A DNA stretch of 41,194 bases from contig CAJTWF010000028.1 in assembly GCA_910579965.1 (NCBI GenBank), positions 1-41,194 of the forward strand, written 5' to 3'. The number at the start of each line of letters is the position of its first letter. The stretch's first letter is position 1. A program made the position numbers and the translations under genes. Origin of the DNA: an uncultured Oscillospiraceae bacterium. GTDB lineage: Bacteria > Bacillota > Clostridia > Oscillospirales > Oscillospiraceae. Below are positions 23,139 through 32,009 of the stretch, one piece after another. Below the pieces are notes generated by a model. The model saw only the letters and a list, made by a program, of their open reading frames with translations, had not been told where the DNA came from and made no database searches.

Positions 23139-25775
23139 ATGAAAAAACGGGGAATGCTGACGCTTCTGGTCCTGCTGGCCTGCCTCTGTCTGGCGGCCTG
23201 CGGGGAAAAGAAAACCGTCCACAAGATCGACTGGCAGACGGCCCCGGCCTACCTGTCTGAGGACGTGGCCCTGCCTGTGGAGACCTGCACCCTCAACGGC
23301 TCCTGCACCGACGGGGAGCGCATCTACTACCTGACCGAGACGCGGGCGGAGGGGGCGCGGGACTTCCAGCTGTGCCGCGCCTCCCTGTCGGAGGGGACGG
23401 CGGAGCCCCTGGAGCAGTACCAGTCCCCGTCCATGCCGGAGGGCTCCGGATACACCTTCCTGGGCCCGGTGCTGGGCGCGGATGGGACGCTGTGGCTGTG
23501 GGAGGCGTGGAGCGTGTCCCACTATGATCTGCCGGAGGACTTTGATGAGGAGCAGGAGACAAAGGGAAAATACTTTACAGGCCAGGACCTTTTCTACCAG
23601 GTCCGGCAGCTGGACAGCGCCACCGGCAGGGAGCTGGCTGTAGTGGACTTTTCCGCCGCTGTCCAGGAGCTGGAGAAGAAGCAGCCCTATGTGTCCGCCG
23701 CCTTTGCGGTGGACGGGAAGGGACGGATCTATCTGGCCGACAACAGCGGCGTTTCCGTCCTGGACAGCAGGGGACAGGTCCTCTTCACCCAGGAGGCCAC
23801 CCTGCCCTATGCCGGCGTCATGGGCTCCGCCGGGACATCCCTGGCCCTTCTGCCGGACGGAACCGTGGCGGCTCTCACCGTCCAGTCCGGCGGAAAGCGT
23901 GAGGTACGGACCCTGGACCCCGCCGCCAAGGGCTGGGGCGAGAGGCGCTGGGAGACGCCCGGCAGGGTAACGCAGATTTACCCCGGCAGCGGAGGGTTCC
24001 TGTTCTACTACAAGGACCGTGATACGCTGTGGGCCTGGGAGCCGGAGGGGCTGGAGGGCCGGGAGCTGCTGGAGCTGTCCGCCGGCAGGCTGGACAGCGG
24101 CATCATGTGCTTCGCCCCCCTGGAGGCGGGACGGCTGGCCGCTTTGACCATGTCCTATGAGGACAGCAGCACAGCGTATATCGACGAGGGCCGCCTCCGG
24201 CTGCGGCTCCTGTCCCCCACGGACAAGCTGCCGGACAAGATCCAGCTGGTCTACGGCACAATGGGCCTCGGAGATGGGGTGGTGTTCCGGATCAATCAGT
24301 TCAACCAGCGCAGCGAGGAGTACCATATTGAGCTCCGGGACTACTATGAGGGTGGGGTGCCCCGGCAGCTGAGTGAGGAGCAGAAGGCCGCCGCCAGAAA
24401 GCGGCTCTATGCGGACATGGCCGCGGGGAACGGTCCGGATATCTGGGACCAGAGCCTGCCCCTGGACCAGTACGCCCGGGAGCGGGCCTTTGAGGACCTG
24501 TGGCCCTGGATTGAGGGGGACCCGGACCTGGGCCGGGAGGCGGTGATGGAGCACGTGCTGGACTGCGCCTCCACAGACGGCGCACTGTACACAGTCTGCG
24601 GGTCCTTTGTCATCAATACGGCCTACGGTCTCTCCAGCGTGGTGGGGGACCGGAACAGCTGGACCCTGGAGGAGCTGCTGGCGGCCTATGAGACCCTGGA
24701 GCCGGGGGCCAGCCTTTTTAACGGTTACGTGGCCTCCGGGGACCTGCTCCAGAAGCTTATAGCCGAGGACCTGGACCGGTATGTGGACTGGGAGGCCGGA
24801 ACCTGCGCCTTTGATACGGAGGAGTTCAAGGCTCTGCTGGAGCTGTGCGCCCGTCTGCCCCGGGAGGCGGATTTTGCCACCAGCGACGGCGCGTCCCTCC
24901 GGGAGCGGCGGATGCTGCTGTGGGATACCACAATGGCTGATATGAACAGCTTCCTCTCCTGTGAGGCCAGGTGCGCGGGGCCGGAGGCGCTGACGGACTA
25001 CGAGGCGTATCTCAGCGAGAACCATGTCTATGGCACCCTGATTGACGAGAACGGGAACTGGCGGGAGAAGGATGCAGTTGTCTGCGATGCGCTGTCGTGG
25101 CTGGAGTATTTTAGAAGCGGCAGGGATATGTCTCAGAATTGGGCCGGCGCGCCAACAGGGACCCTGGAGGGGGGCGGTTACGCCGCCTATGTGGGCTTTC
25201 CTACCCAAGGAGGCGCGGGCAGCTCCTTTACCCTCTGTGACACGCTGTCCATGTCCGCAGCCTGCCGGCATAAGGAGGGGGCCTGGGCCTATATCCGCCA
25301 GTCCCTTCTGCCCGGAGGCTCCCTGCGAAGAGATGGCGCCGGCGTGACAGACCACTCCTACTCGCCGGGCTTCCCAGTGAACCGGGCGGACTTTGAGCAG
25401 GATATGGCCCCCCAGTGGCTGGTGAACAAGAGCGGGGAGTACGTTCTGGACAAGGACGGCCAGCGGATCCAGGAGCCCAAGGACGTGTTTTCCCTGCCTA
25501 TGGAGGGACAGATTGTACGCGATCCCTTGGATGGATATATAGATCAGATCAGGGCCGCCATGGTGGTCATTGCGCTGGCCCCTACGGAGCCCCAGATGGA
25601 GAACTTCTGGAAGCTCTACAACGCCATTGACCATGTATATACCGACAGCACGTGGGACCTCTACCAGATCATCCAGGAGCCGGCGGAGGCATACTTCGCC
25701 GGGGATAAGAGCCTGGACGAGGCGGCGGCCCTGATCCAGAGCCGGGCGGCCATCTACGTAGGAGAACAGCAGTAG
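23139..25775 (+). CDS. Large lipoprotein with solute-binding-protein-like domain
   Basis: This 878-residue protein starts MKKRGMLTLLVLLACLCLAAC, a lipoprotein signal with the lipobox LAAC. The first half has repeated short strands of beta-propeller type (ADGTLWLWEAWS, DGKGRIYLADNSGVSVLD, PDGTVAALT). The second half reads as an extracellular solute-binding domain: RINQFNQRSEEYHIEL, then RLYADMAAGNGPDIWD, and later YAAYVGFPTQGGAGSS. It is probably anchored on the outer face of the membrane. No transporter permease is adjacent, so transport is not assured. The ATG at 23139 has GAGGAGGG upstream; an in-frame TTG at 23133 overlaps that site. It sits between OLE RNA and oapA. Confidence 0.8.
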   Translation: MKKRGMLTLLVLLACLCLAACGEKKTVHKIDWQTAPAYLSEDVALPVETCTLNGSCTDGERIYYLTETRAEGARDFQLCRASLSEGTAEPLEQYQSPSMPEGSGYTFLGPVLGADGTLWLWEAWSVSHYDLPEDFDEEQETKGKYFTGQDLFYQVRQLDSATGRELAVVDFSAAVQELEKKQPYVSAAFAVDGKGRIYLADNSGVSVLDSRGQVLFTQEATLPYAGVMGSAGTSLALLPDGTVAALTVQSGGKREVRTLDPAAKGWGERRWETPGRVTQIYPGSGGFLFYYKDRDTLWAWEPEGLEGRELLELSAGRLDSGIMCFAPLEAGRLAALTMSYEDSSTAYIDEGRLRLRLLSPTDKLPDKIQLVYGTMGLGDGVVFRINQFNQRSEEYHIELRDYYEGGVPRQLSEEQKAAARKRLYADMAAGNGPDIWDQSLPLDQYARERAFEDLWPWIEGDPDLGREAVMEHVLDCASTDGALYTVCGSFVINTAYGLSSVVGDRNSWTLEELLAAYETLEPGASLFNGYVASGDLLQKLIAEDLDRYVDWEAGTCAFDTEEFKALLELCARLPREADFATSDGASLRERRMLLWDTTMADMNSFLSCEARCAGPEALTDYEAYLSENHVYGTLIDENGNWREKDAVVCDALSWLEYFRSGRDMSQNWAGAPTGTLEGGGYAAYVGFPTQGGAGSSFTLCDTLSMSAACRHKEGAWAYIRQSLLPGGSLRRDGAGVTDHSYSPGFPVNRADFEQDMAPQWLVNKSGEYVLDKDGQRIQEPKDVFSLPMEGQIVRDPLDGYIDQIRAAMVVIALAPTEPQMENFWKLYNAIDHVYTDSTWDLYQIIQEPAEAYFAGDKSLDEAAALIQSRAAIYVGEQQ

Positions 25776-25831
25776 GCGGAGTTCATCCGCATACACTATG
25801 AGAACATAAAAGAAAGGCAGGAGAAGAGAGC

Positions 25832-26407
25832 TTGGACACAGGCGACAGTAAAAAGAAGCAGGAGAAAAAAGGAAAAGGGGAGGGGCGGTTCCGCTGGGCC
25901 ATACAGGTGTTTTTTCTGTCTGTGGTCCTCTCGGCGGTGCTGAGCCTCGCCTCGGAGGAGGCCCTGGACGGGGCGGGCATGGCGCTGGCCTTTGTGGTGC
26001 TGGCCTGCTTCATCCTGCTGGGCATTGTATTTGACATCATCGGCGTGGCGGTGACGGCGGCGGACGAGCGGCCCTTCCACTCCATGGCCGCCCACCGCAC
26101 CCCCGGAGCCCGGGAGGCCCTGGGCCTCATCCGGAAGGCCAACAAGGTCTCCAGCTTCTGCAACGACGTGGTGGGGGACATCTGCGGCATTATCTCCGGT
26201 TCCACCGCGGCCATCATCGTCACCCGCTTGCAGCAGGCCCTGTCCATCCGGTCCGTGGCCGTCTCCCTGGCCGTGACGGCCCTGGTCTCCGGGCTGACCA
26301 TCGGCGGGAAGGCCCTGGGCAAGATGTTCGCCATCAACAAGAGCACGGCGGTCCTCCAGACGGTGGGCCGGATTCTGCACGTGTTTTCCAGCCATAAAAA
26401 GAGGTGA
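25832..26407 (+). CDS. oapA: OapA, OLE RNA-associated membrane protein
   Basis: This 191-residue protein has a charged Lys-rich N-terminus (MDTGDSKKKQEKKGKGEG). Membrane segments are at about residues 23-40 and 50-76, and a further hydrophobic region is at about 135-165. The conserved middle section includes AADERPFHSMAAHRTPGA and the run NKVSSFCNDVVGDICGIISG. Size, topology and this section fit the OLE-associated protein that binds OLE RNA and places it at the membrane. It directly precedes dxs, as in described OLE loci. The start is TTG with AGGAG eight bases upstream. Here it is 2.7 kb from the RNA, with a lipoprotein gene between. Confidence 0.8.
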   Translation: MDTGDSKKKQEKKGKGEGRFRWAIQVFFLSVVLSAVLSLASEEALDGAGMALAFVVLACFILLGIVFDIIGVAVTAADERPFHSMAAHRTPGAREALGLIRKANKVSSFCNDVVGDICGIISGSTAAIIVTRLQQALSIRSVAVSLAVTALVSGLTIGGKALGKMFAINKSTAVLQTVGRILHVFSSHKKR

Positions 26408-26414
26408 AACTCCC

Positions 26415-28262
26415 TTGATTTTGGAGCATATCGCGTCCCCAGCGGACGTAAAGGAGCTGACAGTCCCCCAGCTCAAGGAGCTGTGCGGGGATCTGCGGCG
26501 GTTTTTGGTGGAGAGCGTGGCCCGCACCGGCGGCCATCTGGCCTCCAATCTGGGGGCCGTGGAGCTGACCGTGGCCCTCCACCGGACCTATGACACCAGC
26601 CGGGACCGGCTGGTATTCGACGTGGGGCACCAGTGCTATGTCCACAAGGCCCTGACCGGCCGCCGGGGCATGTTTGACGCCCTGCGGCAGCTGGGAGGGC
26701 TTTCCGGCTTTCCCAAGCCGGAGGAGAGCGTCCACGACGCCTTCGTGGCCGGCCACGCGTCCAACTCCGTATCCGTGGCCCTGGGCATGGCCCGGGCCCG
26801 GACTCTCTCCGGGCAGGACTACAGCGTGGCCGCCCTCATCGGGGACGGGGCCCTCACCGGCGGACTGGCCTACGAGGGCCTCAGCGACGCGGGGGCGTCG
26901 GGGGAGCCCATGGTGGTGATCCTCAACGACAACGGCATGTCCATTGACCCCAACGTGGGGGGCGTGGCGGACCACCTCAGCCGGCTGCGCCTGCGGCCGG
27001 GGTACTACCAGTTTAAAAAGGGGTACCACGCGGTCATGAACCGCCTGCCCGGCGGGCGGACCCTCTACCAGTTCAACCACCGGGTCAAGAGCAGCATCAA
27101 GCGGTCCATCTACCCCTGCTCCATGTTTGAGGACATGGGCTTCACCTACCTGGGACCCATCGACGGCCACAACGTGGAGCAGCTGTGCACCACCCTGGCC
27201 TGGGCCCGGGAGCTGGGATGCCCGGTGCTGCTCCATGTGCAGACCAAGAAGGGCAAGGGCTACGCCCCGGCGGAGCGTCAGCCGGAGCGGAGCCACGGCG
27301 TGGGGCCCTTTGACCCGAAAAAGGGGTTCGTCAGCGCCCAGAAGGTGGACTTCTCCTATATCTTCGGCCACGAGCTGGTGGAGCTGGCGGGGCGGGACAG
27401 GCGCATCTGCGCCGTCACCGCCGCCATGGGGGAGGGCACGGGCCTCCAGGAGTTCTCCGCCGCGTGGCCCAAGCGTTTTTTTGACGTGGGCATCGCGGAG
27501 GGCCACGCGGTGACCATGGCCGCCGGTATGGCCAAGCAGGGGATGACCCCGGTGTTTGCGGTGTACTCCACCTTTTTGCAGCGGGGCTTTGACATGCTCC
27601 TCCACGACGTGGCCCTCCAGGGGCTCCATGTGGTGCTGGCGGTGGACCGGGCGGGGCTGGTGGGGGCCGACGGACCCACCCACCACGGCTGTCAGGACGT
27701 GGGCTATCTGACCCAGATCCCGGGCATGACCGTGCTGTGTCCGGCCTGCTACGGGGAGCTGCGGGAGATGCTGCGCGCGGCCCTGGCCATGGACGGGCCG
27801 GTGGCGGTCCGGTATCCCCGGGGGACCGAGGGCCGGCAGTATCCGGACTGGCGCGGGGAGAGCGCCTCCGTCCTCCGGCAGGGGAGGGACGCCACCCTGG
27901 TGTCCTACGGCGTGATGACCGACGAGCTGCTCTCCGCCGCCAAAACCCTGGCGGAGGGGGGCTTTGAGGCGGAGGTCATCAAGCTCCACCGCATCGCCCC
28001 CCTGGACCCGGAGCCAGTGCTGGATTCAGTGCGGCGCACGGGGCGGCTGCTGGTGCTGGAGGACTGCAACGAGAACGGCTCCATCGGACAGCAGCTGGCG
28101 GCGGCCCTGGCCCAGGCCGGGGTCAAGGCGGAGCAGACGCTGCTGCTGAACCTGAAGCAGTCCTTCGCCCCCCAGGGCACGGTGGCCCAGCTGCGGCGGC
28201 TCATGGGGATCGACGCGGAGGCGGTTGTTCATGCCTTTTCCGGCGCCGAACCCAGATCCTGA
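26415..28262 (+). CDS. dxs: 1-deoxy-D-xylulose-5-phosphate synthase
   Basis: Dxs condenses pyruvate and glyceraldehyde 3-phosphate to start the MEP isoprenoid pathway; it also feeds thiamine and pyridoxal synthesis. The 615-residue protein shows GGHLASNLGAVELTVALH, FDVGHQCYVHKALTGR, the thiamine-diphosphate motif from IGDGALTGG to NDNGMSI, GVADHLSRLR, and the transketolase core VGADGPTHHG. The start is TTG with GAGGTG eight bases upstream and overlapping the oapA stop, so oapA and dxs are co-translated. This is the usual neighbour of oapA. Confidence 0.95.
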   Translation: MILEHIASPADVKELTVPQLKELCGDLRRFLVESVARTGGHLASNLGAVELTVALHRTYDTSRDRLVFDVGHQCYVHKALTGRRGMFDALRQLGGLSGFPKPEESVHDAFVAGHASNSVSVALGMARARTLSGQDYSVAALIGDGALTGGLAYEGLSDAGASGEPMVVILNDNGMSIDPNVGGVADHLSRLRLRPGYYQFKKGYHAVMNRLPGGRTLYQFNHRVKSSIKRSIYPCSMFEDMGFTYLGPIDGHNVEQLCTTLAWARELGCPVLLHVQTKKGKGYAPAERQPERSHGVGPFDPKKGFVSAQKVDFSYIFGHELVELAGRDRRICAVTAAMGEGTGLQEFSAAWPKRFFDVGIAEGHAVTMAAGMAKQGMTPVFAVYSTFLQRGFDMLLHDVALQGLHVVLAVDRAGLVGADGPTHHGCQDVGYLTQIPGMTVLCPACYGELREMLRAALAMDGPVAVRYPRGTEGRQYPDWRGESASVLRQGRDATLVSYGVMTDELLSAAKTLAEGGFEAEVIKLHRIAPLDPEPVLDSVRRTGRLLVLEDCNENGSIGQQLAAALAQAGVKAEQTLLLNLKQSFAPQGTVAQLRRLMGIDAEAVVHAFSGAEPRS

Positions 28263-28319
28263 CCGTCTTTTTCCTTTTAAGAGAAAAGAATGTGTGCTAA
28301 AATGATGGAGGAAGAAACG

Positions 28320-29084
28320 ATGCTGCTTCACGAGTTTGACCCCAATCCCAGGGCGGTCATCAACCCCTCAGATAACCACAGCCGTGTTTCCGCCTGTCCC
28401 AGGGTGGCAGTATCCTGCTTTGAGCGGCACACCTTCGCTCGGATGGCGGAGCGGCTGGGGGCGGAGCCCTTCGCCTCGAACGGCATGGCAAACCTGGAGG
28501 TTTTGTACTATCGGGCGCGGTACCAGGGGAAGGAGATCGCCCTTTTCAACGCCTATGTGGGCGCGGCGGGGTGCGTGTGTGTGATAGAGTGCCTGTTTGC
28601 TCTGGGGGTGGAGAAGCTGGTGCTGTTCGGGTCCTGCGGGGTGCTGGACAGCTCCCTGGCCAACTGCGGGATCATCGTCCCCACCGCCGCCCTCCGGGAC
28701 GAGGGGACCAGCTATCACTACGCCCCGGCGGGGGATGAGATCGAGGTGAACCCCAGGTACCGGGACAAATTTGCCGCAGTTCTGGACCGCCACGGCTGCG
28801 CCTGGGCGGAGGGGAAGGTGTGGACCACGGACGCCTTCTACCGGGAGACGGCGGAGAAGGCGTCCCGCCGCCGGGCGGCGGGGTGCGTGTGCGTGGACAT
28901 GGAGTGCTCCGCTGTGGCGGCCCTGGCCCAATTCCGGGGGAAAGAGGTGTTCCAGTTCTTCCACGGCGCGGACAGTCTGGACGGAGAGCGCTGGGACCGG
29001 CGGGGCCTGGGCAGCGAATTTGACCTGACGGAGAAGGATAAGATTGCCCAGCTGGCCCTGGAGCTGGCGGCGGAGATTGCGTAA
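28320..29084 (+). CDS. Nucleoside phosphorylase family protein
   Basis: This 254-residue protein of the purine/uridine phosphorylase (PNP_UDP_1) family shows NAYVGAAGCVCVIECL, VLFGSCGVLD, VWTTDAFYRET and VCVDMECSAVAALAQF, the usual M-E-x-A-A nucleoside-binding block. It would cleave a nucleoside with phosphate to a base and ribose 1-phosphate, most like uridine phosphorylase. A longer frame begins at 28290, but the ATG at 28320 has GGAGGAA six bases upstream and starts the conserved part. It lies between dxs and tlyA, which are often neighbours in other Firmicutes. Confidence 0.83.
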   Translation: MLLHEFDPNPRAVINPSDNHSRVSACPRVAVSCFERHTFARMAERLGAEPFASNGMANLEVLYYRARYQGKEIALFNAYVGAAGCVCVIECLFALGVEKLVLFGSCGVLDSSLANCGIIVPTAALRDEGTSYHYAPAGDEIEVNPRYRDKFAAVLDRHGCAWAEGKVWTTDAFYRETAEKASRRRAAGCVCVDMECSAVAALAQFRGKEVFQFFHGADSLDGERWDRRGLGSEFDLTEKDKIAQLALELAAEIA

Positions 29085-29105
29085 ATTGAGGAGGAGAGAA
29101 ACCGT

Positions 29106-29744
29106 ATGAACTATAAGACCATTGACATGCCGGCCTATCCCAGAAGGGCCCACTTTGACTACTTCCGGTCCCTGGCCTACCCCTACGTGGGGACCACGGT
29201 TAACGTGGACATCACGGCCCTGGTGGGCCGGATCAAGAGAACGTCCCTGCCCTTCTTCTTCACGGTCTGCCACTGTGTGGCCCGGGCGGCCAACAGCATA
29301 CCGGAGTTCCGGCAGCGGATCGTGGACGACGGCATCGTGGAGTTTGACCGGTGCCGGACCTCCCACACCGTGGCCCTGGAGGACGGAACCTTCTGCTACT
29401 GCACCCTGGAGCACGATCTGCCCCTGCGGGTGTATCTGACCGTAGCGGAGCAGGCCCAGGCCCAGGCGAAGGAGCGGAGGAGCATCGAGGAGGATCCGGC
29501 AGAGGCCCTGGACAAATTTTTCATCTCCACCCTCCCCTGGTTCTCCTACACGTCCCTGATCCAGCCGGTGCCCCACCCGGCGGACAGCAACCCCCGGCTC
29601 ACTTGGGGCAAGTACTTTGTCCAGGAGGGGAAGATCCTGCTGCCGGTGTCCGTGCTGTGCAACCACGCCCTGGTGGACGGGTCCCATATCGCCGCGTTCT
29701 ACGAGGCCCTGGACCAGTTTGTGGCGGAGGCGGCGGCGCTATGA
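29106..29744 (+). CDS. Chloramphenicol acetyltransferase (CatA) family protein
   Basis: This 212-residue protein of the CAT family shows TVCHCVARAANSIPEFRQRI (the typical N-half helix), LPWFSYTSLIQP, RLTWGKYF, and the catalytic block SVLCNHALVDGSHIAAFY. In this block the catalytic His and the DGxH residues are kept, while the usual HH pair is NH. Family members acetylate chloramphenicol or unrelated hydroxyl compounds. Whether this one gives resistance cannot be told. Its high GC and core position argue for a resident acetyltransferase rather than a recently acquired resistance gene. Its last bases overlap the tlyA start. Confidence 0.83.
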   Translation: MNYKTIDMPAYPRRAHFDYFRSLAYPYVGTTVNVDITALVGRIKRTSLPFFFTVCHCVARAANSIPEFRQRIVDDGIVEFDRCRTSHTVALEDGTFCYCTLEHDLPLRVYLTVAEQAQAQAKERRSIEEDPAEALDKFFISTLPWFSYTSLIQPVPHPADSNPRLTWGKYFVQEGKILLPVSVLCNHALVDGSHIAAFYEALDQFVAEAAAL

Positions 29745-30535
29745 GGACGCGGCTGGACGTCTATCTGGTGGAACGCGGCTACCTGGACAGCCGCCAAAAG
29801 GCCCAGGCCGTGGTGATGAGCGGACAGGTGTACGTGGACGGCCGGCGGGTGGACAAGCCCGGCGCGCCGGTGGCGGAGGGGGCGGCCGTGGAGGTCCGGG
29901 GCAGCGCCCTGCGCTACGTCAGCCGGGGGGGATTGAAGCTGGAGAAGGCCATGGGCCTGTGGCCCATCACCCTGGAGGGGAAGGTCTGCATGGACATCGG
30001 GGCCTCCACCGGCGGATTCACGGACTGTATGCTGCAAAACGGGGCCGCGAAGGTCTACGCGGTGGACGTGGGCTACGGCCAGCTGGCCTGGAGCCTGCGC
30101 AGCGATGAGCGGGTGGTGAGCCTGGAGCGGACCAACGCCCGGTATCTCACCCACGAGCAGGTGCCGGAGGAGCCGGCGTTCGCCAGCGTGGACGTGAGCT
30201 TCATCTCCCTGAAGCTGATTCTGCCCGCCGTGGCCGGCCTGCTGCGGGAGGGGGGACAGGCGGTGTGCCTGGTCAAGCCCCAGTTCGAGGCCGGACGGGA
30301 GAAGGTGGGCAAGAAGGGGGTGGTCCGGGACCCGGCGGTCCACCGGGAGGTGCTGGAGCATTTCCTGGACCACGCGCACCTGAGCGGCTTCAAGGTTCTG
30401 GAGCTGAGCTTTTCGCCCATCCGGGGCCCGGAGGGGAACATTGAGTACCTGGGCTGGCTGGAGAAGGGGGCCTGGGAGGAGAAGCCCTTCGATCTGGCCG
30501 GGCTGGTGGAGGCGTCCCACGGGGAGCTGGCGTGA
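29741..30535 (+). CDS. tlyA: TlyA-family rRNA 2'-O-methyltransferase
   Basis: This 264-residue protein has an S4 RNA-binding domain (RTRLDVYLVERGYLDSRQKA with VYVDGRRVDKPG) followed by an FtsJ-like methyltransferase domain. The latter shows DIGASTGGFTDCMLQNGA for SAM binding, then DVSFISLKLILPA and LVKPQFEAGREKVGKKGVV. TlyA proteins methylate ribose in 16S/23S rRNA and were once called haemolysins. The ATG overlaps the stop of the CAT-family gene (ATGA); an upstream extension in the same frame is a shadow of that gene. Its place before nadK, argR and recN is the usual Firmicutes order. Confidence 0.92.
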   Translation: MRTRLDVYLVERGYLDSRQKAQAVVMSGQVYVDGRRVDKPGAPVAEGAAVEVRGSALRYVSRGGLKLEKAMGLWPITLEGKVCMDIGASTGGFTDCMLQNGAAKVYAVDVGYGQLAWSLRSDERVVSLERTNARYLTHEQVPEEPAFASVDVSFISLKLILPAVAGLLREGGQAVCLVKPQFEAGREKVGKKGVVRDPAVHREVLEHFLDHAHLSGFKVLELSFSPIRGPEGNIEYLGWLEKGAWEEKPFDLAGLVEASHGELA

Positions 30536-30623
30536 AGCAAAGCGCAGTTTTGCGCCCAAAAGTTTTTCTTTTTGATTCTTTTTCCGCAGGCCGCTTTCGG
30601 CCCAGGCTCGCCGAAGGCGATGC

Positions 30624-30651
30624 TTGTTCACAGAGAAAAAGAATGTATACT
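30624..30651 (+). promoter_or_regulatory. Probable promoter of nadK-argR-recN
   Basis: TTGTTC (30624-30629) and TATACT (30646-30651) are separated by 16 bases and lie 29 bases before nadK. The surrounding AGAGAAAAAGAATGTATACTAAA is nearly repeated at 28281-28304 before the nucleoside phosphorylase gene. Confidence 0.55.
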
Positions 30652-30679
30652 AAAGGTATCCTGTAAGGGAGGAAATGGC

Positions 30680-31555
30680 ATGAAACGGGTGATATTGTGC
30701 CCCAATCCGTACCGGGACAAGGGACTGACTGTGGCCAAGCGGGCCGCGGAGATCCTGGAGGGGGCTGGGCTGAGCACGGTTTTCTGCCTGCCCTTCAAGC
30801 CGGAGGGCGGGGAGGGACAGTACGGCGTCCCCTGCCGTCCGCTGCACCAGGAGCTGCGGCTGAGCGATCTCATCGTGGCCTTTGGCGGGGACGGCACCAT
30901 CCTGCATCTGGCCCGGACGGCCTCCATGCGGGGCATCCCTGTGCTGGGGGTGAATCTGGGGAGCCTGGGGTTCATGTCCGATCTGGAGGTGGGGGAGCTG
31001 GAGCTGCTGAAAAATCTTGCCACAGGCCGGTACCGGACGGAGAAGCGGATGATGCTGGACGTGGCGGTGCTGCGGGAGGGCCGGACGGTGTACGCCGGCG
31101 GCGCCCTCAACGACGCGGTCATCACCAAGGGGGCCATGGCTCGCGTGGTGCGCCTTCAGGTCACGGCCGGGGAGGACCGGCTGGGGGTCTTTTCCGGGGA
31201 CGGCGTGGTGGTGGCCACGCCTACCGGCAGCACGGGCTACTCCCTGTCCGCCGGGGGACCCATTGTGGAGCCCACGGCCCAGAATTTCGTCATCAGCCCC
31301 ATCTGTGCCCACACGGTGTTTTCAAAGTCCTTTGTGCTCTCGGCGGCGGGGACGGTGAGCGTGGCTCCGGCGGAGCTCAACCGCAAGCAGGTCTATCTCT
31401 CCGTGGACGGGGGAAAGGCCTTCGCCCTGCGGCAGGGGGACAAGGTGCGCATCTGCCGGTCCCGGTACGAGACGGCGCTGCTGCGGCTGACGGACAAGAG
31501 CATTTATGAGATATTACGAACAAAAATGACAGGAGGAATCGGGCATGAAAACTGA
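30680..31555 (+). CDS. nadK: NAD kinase
   Basis: NadK phosphorylates NAD to NADP. The 291-residue protein has FGGDGTILH, GVNLGSLGFMSDL, NDAVI (the NE/D motif) and TPTGSTGYSLSAGGPIV. GGGAGGA precedes the ATG at 30680; the longer frame from 30572 runs through an AT-rich intergenic region and the promoter. Its end overlaps argR by 11 bases. Confidence 0.95.
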   Translation: MKRVILCPNPYRDKGLTVAKRAAEILEGAGLSTVFCLPFKPEGGEGQYGVPCRPLHQELRLSDLIVAFGGDGTILHLARTASMRGIPVLGVNLGSLGFMSDLEVGELELLKNLATGRYRTEKRMMLDVAVLREGRTVYAGGALNDAVITKGAMARVVRLQVTAGEDRLGVFSGDGVVVATPTGSTGYSLSAGGPIVEPTAQNFVISPICAHTVFSKSFVLSAAGTVSVAPAELNRKQVYLSVDGGKAFALRQGDKVRICRSRYETALLRLTDKSIYEILRTKMTGGIGHEN

Positions 31556-31997
31556 CCGGCAGAGCATGATCCTGGAGATCATTGAAAAAGAGGACGTGGA
31601 CACCCAGGAGCAGCTCCAGCAGCGCCTCCAGGAGCAGGGGGTGCGCTGCACCCAGGCCACCATTTCCCGGGACATCAAGCAGCTCCACCTCATCAAGGAG
31701 CCCGTGGGCCAGGGGCGGTACCGCTACACGGTCTCCAGCCAGCGCAACCGGCTGAATGTGGCGGACAAGCTGCGCACCATCTTCCGGGAGAGCATCATCA
31801 GCGTGGATTTCGCCCAGAACATCGTGGTGGTGAAGACCATGGCCGGGCTGGCCAACGCGGCGGCCGCCGCCCTGGACGGGATGAACGTGCCCTACATGGT
31901 GGGGACGCTGGCCGGGGACGACACGGCGTTCCTGCTGATGCGGGACACCGAGTCCGCCAGGACCTTCTGCGAGGAGATCCACGAGATGCTGAGATAG
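31545..31997 (+). CDS. argR: Arginine repressor ArgR
   Basis: ArgR is a hexameric, arginine-binding repressor of arginine synthesis genes and an activator of arginine use. The 150-residue protein has the N-terminal winged helix (QEQLQQRLQEQGVRCTQATI with SRDIKQLHLIK) and the C-terminal arginine-binding core VGTLAGDDTAFLLMRD. AGGAGG lies seven bases before the ATG. Its start lies inside nadK, as in many Clostridia, so the two are coupled. No arginine biosynthesis genes lie nearby. Confidence 0.95.
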   Translation: MKTDRQSMILEIIEKEDVDTQEQLQQRLQEQGVRCTQATISRDIKQLHLIKEPVGQGRYRYTVSSQRNRLNVADKLRTIFRESIISVDFAQNIVVVKTMAGLANAAAAALDGMNVPYMVGTLAGDDTAFLLMRDTESARTFCEEIHEMLR

Positions 31998-32009
31998 GAG
32001 GGACAGACT

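Noticed and set aside
23112..25796. 894-residue minus-strand reading frame
   Set aside because: It is the antisense shadow of the lipoprotein gene in GC-rich DNA. It has no signal or domain, while the plus-strand protein has a clear lipobox and ribosome site.
26334..27989. 551-residue minus-strand reading frame over dxs
   Set aside because: It is antisense to dxs, which has all its thiamine-binding motifs.
29106..29744. Acquired chloramphenicol resistance gene
   Set aside because: The family match is good, but the gene has the GC-rich composition of its core neighbours, is translationally coupled to tlyA, and has no mobile element next to it. Resistance is not supported.
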